Shown: in pieces, positions 58,073 through 64,000 of the stretch
Layout of the letters: the number at the start of each line of letters is the position of its first letter
Position numbering within the stretch: position 1 is the first letter of the stretch
Assembly (NCBI GenBank): GCA_029747585.1
Contig: JAPEVF010000146.1
Span: 26,456-90,455, forward strand
From: Pleurotus djamor
Taxonomy: Eukaryota > Basidiomycota > Agaricomycetes > Agaricales > Pleurotaceae
DNA length: 64,000 nt
Reading direction: 5' to 3'
Notes under the pieces: model-generated
What the model was told of the DNA's origin: nothing
Seen by the model: the letters and a program-made list of their open reading frames with translations, nothing else
Databases searched by the model: none
Made by a program: the position numbers and the translations under genes

Positions 58073-59804
58073 ATGCGTGTACGACATACGCCACATACTC
58101 TCGAGACATTCCCCGTGTATAGCTCGGCCTTTCTTTCCCCCAATGAGCTGGTCCTTGGAGGTGGCGGAGGCTCGACAAAGAGCGGCATTAAGAATCGGAT
58201 GGTGCGTTGCATTTCGAACTGCGAATAACACATTCTATCTCACTTCATCACCATTAGCGCCTCTACCATGTCAGTGAGGAAAGGAGCTTGGAACTCCAGG
58301 ACGAGATTGAAGTCCCTGATGCCCCGATGAGCATGGCCGCCGACCCAGAGGTGAGCGCGTCGCATCACGACCACAGGACATCGGGACTGACAACCCCCAG
58401 TCGCGAACAATCGTATGTGGCATAAACAGCCCCCAGGAGGAACTGGAGAAAGGCGAGAACGAGAACTGCCGTTCGTTTGAAGTGAAGAACAGCAAGTACG
58501 TTGCCTCACCACCCGTTCCGTGTCGGTCATTCATCCCGCGATTTGGTGTAGGATGACTTCCGTCGCCACTGCCGCGACTCTTCCTGCCGGAAGTTTGGAA
58601 GACTACCAGGTCGGTCTCAAAATAGCTGTGTACCCACGCCCTCTTCATCTCTTCACAGAAAGTCACCGTGCTGTCTCCTGACGGCAAGCTGGTGCTCGTC
58701 GCTGGAAACAACGATGTGAGCGGAACCTTTGTCTTGTTCATACCAATATATCATTCCCTGATTATCGTTTCGCTAGTTCTCGCTGCTGGCATACCCATCC
58801 CTTCAGCCAGTGGTGCAATCCATAAGTACGGGCAAAGACGACATCTATGACGCGACATTCTCTGGCACAACTGTATGTAGCGACATATCGTTTCCCTTTG
58901 CGCAGCACTAATATCTTCCCAGGTCCTTGTTGCGACTACCGCCAATCTTCATGTGTATGCCTTGCCGAAGGTCCCAGACAACATCACGACTCCATCTCCT
59001 TCTAAAAAGAAGAAAGGCAAACAAAAGGCACAACCGTTACCAGACTTGGAGATACTTCGAATCGTTGAGCTTCCAGCTTCGTTGGGGGGCGTATCTGGCA
59101 GTACATTCCGTTCCGCGAGGTACGCCGATTCTGGGTTTCTCCGCCATTCATGTGTTGACCGTCTCCCGCAGATATCATCCGCAAGATGATACAGTTCTGT
59201 ATACTGTGACTAACACTGTTCCCGCACGTTCGAGGAAGAAAACGACCCGTCAAGCATTCGTTTGTAAATGGAGTACAGAGTCATGGACGGTTAGCAAGGT
59301 TCGCAAAGTCAGTGATAAGGGCGTGACGTGCTTCGATATAAGGTACGCTCCACACCATCGCGTTTGCGGATCGACTAAGCGTTCTTCTAGTTCCAACGGC
59401 AAGCTTCTTGGGTACGGTTCCTCGGATTACAGTGTTGGTCTCCTCGACTCTGCTACTTTGAACGTTCGTTCGCCTCACCAATCGTCCTATGCGTTTGAGC
59501 TGACGCGTTATGTTTATAGCCTGTGGTCACTATTCTGAAGGCTCACGAATTCCCTCCGACTACTTTGAAGTTCAACCCATCATGCACCCTCTTCGTCTCC
59601 GGTAGCGCTGACAACTCTCTGCGCGTCGTAAATGTACCCGATGCGCTCGGTGGATCCTGTATGTCCTTCGTTTTGTACGAAGCGGGCACTGCTGACTCTA
59701 CCTCCCAAGCTTGGAGTGTCTTGACACTGTTCATCATTGCTATATTGGTTGTTCTATTGGCATTGGCTGCCCAAAAGTATGTCGGTTCGACACCCCTTCT
59801 CTAG
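58073..59804 (+). CDS. SEC12: Sar1 guanine-nucleotide exchange factor Sec12
   Basis: ER membrane WD-repeat protein that loads Sar1 with GTP to start COPII vesicle formation. Eleven exons join exactly to 390 residues: 58073-58201, 58258-58350, 58401-58495, 58552-58609, 58659-58715, 58807-58872, 58923-59119, 59172-59342, 59391-59463, 59520-59658, 59710-59804. The K-loop signature ELVLGGGGGSTKSGIKNRM near the N-terminus is specific to the Sec12 family. Propeller blades include VTVLSPDGKLVLVAGNND, ISSNGKLLGYGSSDYSVGLL and HEFPPTTLKFNPSCTLFVSG. A C-terminal helix (VLTLFIIAILVVLLALAA) anchors it in the ER with a very short lumenal tail. Divergent from the NIPA gene across 265 bp. Confidence 0.92.
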
Positions 59805-59941
59805 CAAATAGTAGCTTGGACATAACTCATGTGCACCTCATCTATATGACAGACTTTAGATTACACTGTTTATTGCATTTATTATTAGATACCCGAGAAC
59901 GATAGCGCGAAACAACATAGTTCTTGAACAAAGCTTGGTAC

Positions 59942-60797
59942 TCAGTCATAATCGTCCTCCTCGACCAACTTCCGCTTGACACCGTTAGTGGTTCCATCCA
60001 GCGACGTTTGAACTTCCTCCATGGCAGCATCACTTTCGTCATCGTCGTCACCACCAGCAAATAACCCATCCTCGTCCTCCATGTCGCTGCCTGCGTCCGC
60101 AGCTTGTGTAGCCCCAGTGCCACCTGGGGTGCCGATGATATCCATGTCGGAGGGAGTGGCGATCGCACTGATGGGGAACGGTGCGTCCTCTCGGAAATGG
60201 TCTTGTACTTGTAACATTGATGCTGGTCCACGGGGGACGGGCTGTGGTTGAATTTCCTCCTCTTCTTCCTCTTCCTCTGACTCGGACTCTTCTATTTCTT
60301 CCACTTCTTCGTCGTATAATTTGACGCCAGGAGGTGGCTTGTTGGGTACCAAGTCGAAGTCAACTGCAATGAGGCATTCTGATGGGGGTGGCAATCGAAC
60401 GCCAAAGACTTCGGGGACAGCTGGTAACGGTATGGCATTGGTATGTGTAGCCAAAGAGAGTATGTGCTTCAAATAGGATTCGTGTCAGCTCGAGCCGGAT
60501 ATATAGCAAAGAATTTCCATCCACCTCTTTTGGGATACGGCCACCAAATTCCCAACCGACTCTCGCCTGAACAGCCAGCATCACGTCGTCCAACTCGACT
60601 TTTCCTGATCTCCCCGCGTGTTCAGCGTATACCATGCCATCGGTTATGACCTGAGACGTATAGCGATGCGCAAACTCGAGTAACTGATGCAGCACGCCTG
60701 GTTGGACATCTTGTACACCTGGGGTCGATGCAACCAATAACGCAATTGATCGCGCGGTAGGTGGAAGGGTGTCGACGGCAGCGGAGGAACGCGACAT
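59942..60797 (-). CDS. TAF9: TFIID/SAGA subunit TAF9 (histone fold)
   Basis: Two exons, 60797-60525 and 60466-59942, 265 residues. The histone-fold domain fills residues about 10-95 (PPTARSIALLVASTPGVQDV; LHQLLEFAHRYTSQVITDGM; VELDDVMLAVQARVGWEFGG) and pairs with TAF6 in TFIID and SAGA. The conserved extension NAIPLPAVPEVFGVRLPPPS follows the intron. The C-terminal third is highly acidic (EEVEEIEESESEEEEEEEEI), then ends VKRKLVEEDDYD. It is convergent with SEC12 (137 bp between stops) and divergent from ISU1 (274 bp). Confidence 0.93.
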
Positions 60798-61071
60798 TTA
60801 TTTGAGCGGAGTAGACTGCGAATGAATCGTATATTTAGTTTCTATGTGGGGCTTTTCACCGCCTCATTCTCCAAGCGAAAGGACGTCGAAGGGGGTAAGG
60901 GTACAGACGCGCTTTGCTTGTGGATTGAATGAGTTGTCTCCTCGGCAACTTGCAAGGCGATTGGAGTACCTGTGGATCACGTGCGGCACCCAGTGATTAC
61001 TACTCCATATTTAAGCTCCGCACCCCGGCACTTCCGTCATTTCTCCCACTCTTCCCCCAGCACCGTTCACA

Positions 61072-61786
61072 ATGTTCTCCTCAATGCTCTCGTCAAACGT
61101 CCTCAGGGCTTCGCGACCAAGCGTAACAAAAGTGGTCCGGCCGCTGGCTGCTCGCGCCTACCATGAGAAAGTGATTTCACACTATGAGAGACCTAGAAAT
61201 GTAAGTTCCAGAGGCTGGATCGCATTCTGGGCCCCCTCTTATCTGATAACTTTTTCCTCCTCCTTCCAGGTGGGCTCTCTCCCCAAAGGTGACATTGATG
61301 TAGGCACTGGACTTGTTGGTGCCCCAGCGTAAGTGATATCTACCGACAATGTCTTTCATCTGGCTTAAACGCCGCTCATAGGTGTGGCGACGTTATGAAA
61401 CTCCAAATACGCGTCGACGAGAATGGTATCATTTCCGACGTCAAGTTCAAAACTTTTGGATGCGGCAGTGCCATTGCATCGAGTTCGTATATGACAGAGA
61501 GGGTGAAGGGGTTGTCGTTGGACGAGGCCGGCAAAATCAAAAACACAGAAATTGCCAAGGAACTGTGCTTGCCTCCGGTCAAGCTCCACTGCTCCAGTGA
61601 GTGCCCCAACCTTCCTTCATCGTGTTCATTTCTCAATCAACGTTCGTTACAGTGCTTGCCGAAGATGCCATTAGGTCGGCAATTCGTGACTACAAGTCCA
61701 AGCAGACAGCGACGGGCACAAAGCAACGTGGCTTCCTTGACGTTTCCCAAAGCATTCCCGAAGCATCAGTCACTGCACAATCATAG
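61072..61786 (+). CDS. ISU1: Iron-sulfur cluster scaffold protein Isu1 (IscU)
   Basis: Mitochondrial scaffold on which Nfs1-derived sulfur and iron form [2Fe-2S] clusters. Four exons, 61072-61200, 61270-61328, 61382-61596 and 61653-61786, give 178 residues. A presequence of about 30 residues ([18 protein letters not shown]) precedes [20 protein letters not shown]. The three conserved ligand Cys are in [23 protein letters not shown] and [20 protein letters not shown] is the Hsp70-binding motif. The extra C-terminal extension after RDYKSK is short and Gln/Thr-rich. The C-terminus ends [11 protein letters not shown]. Confidence 0.95.
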
Positions 61787-61964
61787 GCGTGCAGCGTTGT
61801 TGCTTATCTTGGTTTTCTTGTTGCCCATTCATCATCTTGACCCCTTTCCCTTCTACTACTTACTTCTTCACATTGTACATTGTACGGATAACATTATGCA
61901 TTACTGTCCATACTATCTTAGAGAGTGACAAAACAAAATCTACATACATCTGGCCGTCATTAAT

Positions 61965-64000
61965 TCATTGGCCACCATCGCCCTTTCGTCCCACAAATGA
62001 GAAATTTCCTGCGGCAAACCAACGTTCGTTGGCCTCTTTCACACGTTGCGCAGCGGCGCTACGGTTGGTTAGTTCAAAGCCTAGTGAAAAGACATGAGAT
62101 AACACAGAAATCGGGTATCAAACCACGAACCTTGAACCGGTGTCACGGTTAGCGACGTCGCCATGCCTGATGTCTGCGTGCCACCTTGAGCAGCACGAGT
62201 CAAAGCAGCCGTGCGGAGCTTGTTGGCCTTCGACATTTTGGCTGAAAGTCTCAGTGTGAGCAACCAAACTCAAAGGCGACAGACAAACGAAAACATACCG
62301 CGACTTTTGGCTTCTCCCAAATTCGCTCTGACCTTGCCTGTCCCGACACCGATCATACCCAAACCCTTCGTCTGATCAAACGCGCCAACTTCGGCTTCGG
62401 CTTCTCCGAAGGCCATACGATTCTGCAATTTCCGCAATTCAGTCTGAGCATAGGCTTCCTTGGCCTTCCGGGCACTGTAAGAAATAAGAAGACCGATCAA
62501 CTGAGATCGTGTGGTAGAGAAGAAAGAGAAGAGAACCAACCGTTTACCACCCCGACGTTTCTTGGGTCCATCATTAGGTACCGGGAGCGCTTTGACAACC
62601 TTCGCGGGAGGAGGAGCAGCTAATCGGTCGATGTGCTTCTCAATCTTTTCCCGTAAGGTTTCGCCATAGGAACCTATTACGGTCATGATGAGTATAAGTC
62701 GCACAAAGGGCATTTGTAGTCCGTACCATCTCGTCGTTGGCGTTCAAGATCCATCCGTGCAGCGAGTACAGACTTCGCACCGATGGTTCGTTGTATCTTG
62801 AGTTGGTAGTCAGGAGGAGTTTGCGTGACCAACTCAGATTGGAAGATGAATCCAGTGTGTCGTTTTTGCGTGGCGGTCGAAAAGCCAGCGGTGATTTTCT
62901 TCTGTGCACCAAGGAGCTACAGCCGGGTAAGTACATATGGCATGACTGAGGACTTTCGAGCAGCTTACATGGACATTACATGCAGGCATTTTGGCCAAGC
63001 CTTGTAGACCTCCAGCAACACCGAGGAGCTTGGCAGCTGTAGTCGTACCCACGATGGCAGACAGGTTAGGCGCAAGTACGTTCATTCTCGAGCTGACATA
63101 CATAAAGATCTAAAAGGATTTGAGTACTGTAGGCAATTTCAACGGCAGGAAGTCCTAACCTTCTTCCTCGCTTCTTCCAAGCGGTCAGCGAGGTCGCAGG
63201 CGCGTTTGACGGCATTCCAAGCGGCCTCAGATAGTGGTTCACCCGAAGTTNTNGTTGCNGGNGANAAGGATNNCTGNNANGATNACCTTCGTAGGATCCT
63301 ACAAGACAAGGTCATTGAACAACTTCACTGCGGTGGAGAGATTATAGCCAAAAGATGATAGGAAGAGGGTTTCCAGCTTACCTCGCTATTACCCAAGGCT
63401 TGGACGGCGCGAATGAACATGGTAGGATCGGTGACAAGTTGCTCGAGTTCAGGGAACTTTGATGCATAATGGTCGCGTATAAACTAGGCAACGAAAGTTT
63501 AATATCGGCGCAATGTCTATATAGAAGGGTAGCTCACCTTGTGAACGACCATTATTTCGTTGTCCACATCCACAGATAGATTGTTGGCTTGGACAATGAG
63601 ATTGTATTCCGGATTCAGATGAGCCGGTAAAGTCATGTCCTCTGCAGTGGTAGGCTTGGCTTGGTATTTTTCGACTTCCTTCAAAAGTATGAGCTTTATG
63701 TATGAAGGTATGTTCGCGAGACCATACCTTTAGGATATCCGTCATTCGTTTGCTCGTCTCCAACTTCGCTATTGAAGTCACGTCCTCAACACCACCAAGC
63801 TCCATTTGCTGAACATCCTCCGCGTCCAATTCATCGGCAGGTCTTATACCTCCCTCCAATACAAGGCCCCCTATGTCGGTCTGAGCTTGTTCGTCTCCTT
63901 CAACCTCGACGTCAGACATGTCAGCTTCAGCGTCGTCCTCAGCCTTCCGTTTGAGGCCCGAGGTCGAGGTGGAAGCAGAGGGTTGTGGTTCGGCGGGTGC
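61965..64000 (-). CDS. PRP31: U4/U6.U5 splicing factor Prp31, 5' end outside window
   Basis: NOP-domain protein that bridges U4 snRNA and U5 in the tri-snRNP. Visible exons: >64000-63728, 63678-63538, 63483-63382, 63298-63160, 63109-62969, 62916-62727, 62673-62541, 62474-62299, 62241-62131, 62080-61965. Conserved blocks: [78 protein letters not shown] (the NOP signature), [20 protein letters not shown] and [17 protein letters not shown]. The exon at 63160-63298 is one base too long; its middle (63251-63284) carries a dense group of Ns, which explains the discrepancy. The frame is open to the window edge, so the start lies beyond 64000. Confidence 0.92.

Overview
The window reads as nuclear DNA of a filamentous basidiomycete, most likely an Agaricomycete. 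Evidence is the dense packing of genes on both strands, many short introns of about 45-60 bp with GT(A/G)NGN donors and YAG acceptors, several micro-exons of 8-16 nt, pyrimidine-rich stretches before start codons, and the gene families present (basidiomycete-style S/T-rich single-pass membrane proteins, YTP1, Dal5-type MFS carriers, Crinkler/RHS-like NTPase). About 30 genes could be spliced by hand; for nearly all, the exon lengths sum to a whole number of codons.

Layout. 1-4.9 kb: 3' end of a thiol methyltransferase, a mitochondrial PPR-like protein, and the meiotic AAA+ ATPase PCH2/TRIP13. 5-11.6 kb: a SelW/Rdx-family CxxC protein, a CLASP microtubule-stabilising protein and a mitochondrial rhomboid protease. 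12.2-18.2 kb: two tandem single-pass membrane proteins and a Dal5/Liz1-type MFS carrier. 18.7-25.9 kb: YTP1-like membrane protein, COQ2 prenyltransferase, Rho-GDI and a CCCH zinc-finger protein with an NYN-like domain. 26.3-29.7 kb: three proteasome genes side by side (beta1 PRE3, lid subunit RPN12, alpha7 PRE10). 29.7-37.2 kb: nucleoporin NUP82, then a GH105 unsaturated rhamnogalacturonyl hydrolase divergently paired with a second Dal5-type MFS carrier. 37.8-43.2 kb: a second CCCH/NYN-like protein, an unassigned probable mitochondrial protein and a weak small gene.

43.9-51.3 kb is the accessory part: an oxidoreductase of the Gfo/Idh/MocA family, a P-loop NTPase with a C-terminal nuclease-like domain (Crinkler/RHS type, frame-broken), a 3' relic of an alpha/beta hydrolase, a 3' relic of a Gfo/Idh/MocA gene, then two intact intronless alpha/beta hydrolases. 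This looks like a tandemly duplicated oxidoreductase-hydrolase unit that decayed in the middle and carries the NTPase-nuclease gene between its halves. 51.3-55.6 kb is an unusually long empty gap between convergent genes. 55.6-64 kb returns to housekeeping: NIPA-like magnesium transporter, SEC12, TAF9, ISU1 and the 5'-incomplete splicing factor PRP31.

Single N characters in coding regions lie almost wholly at synonymous codon positions, which suggests masked allelic differences (a collapsed dikaryon or heterozygous assembly) rather than random low-quality calls. Where a frame breaks, an N is usually beside it.
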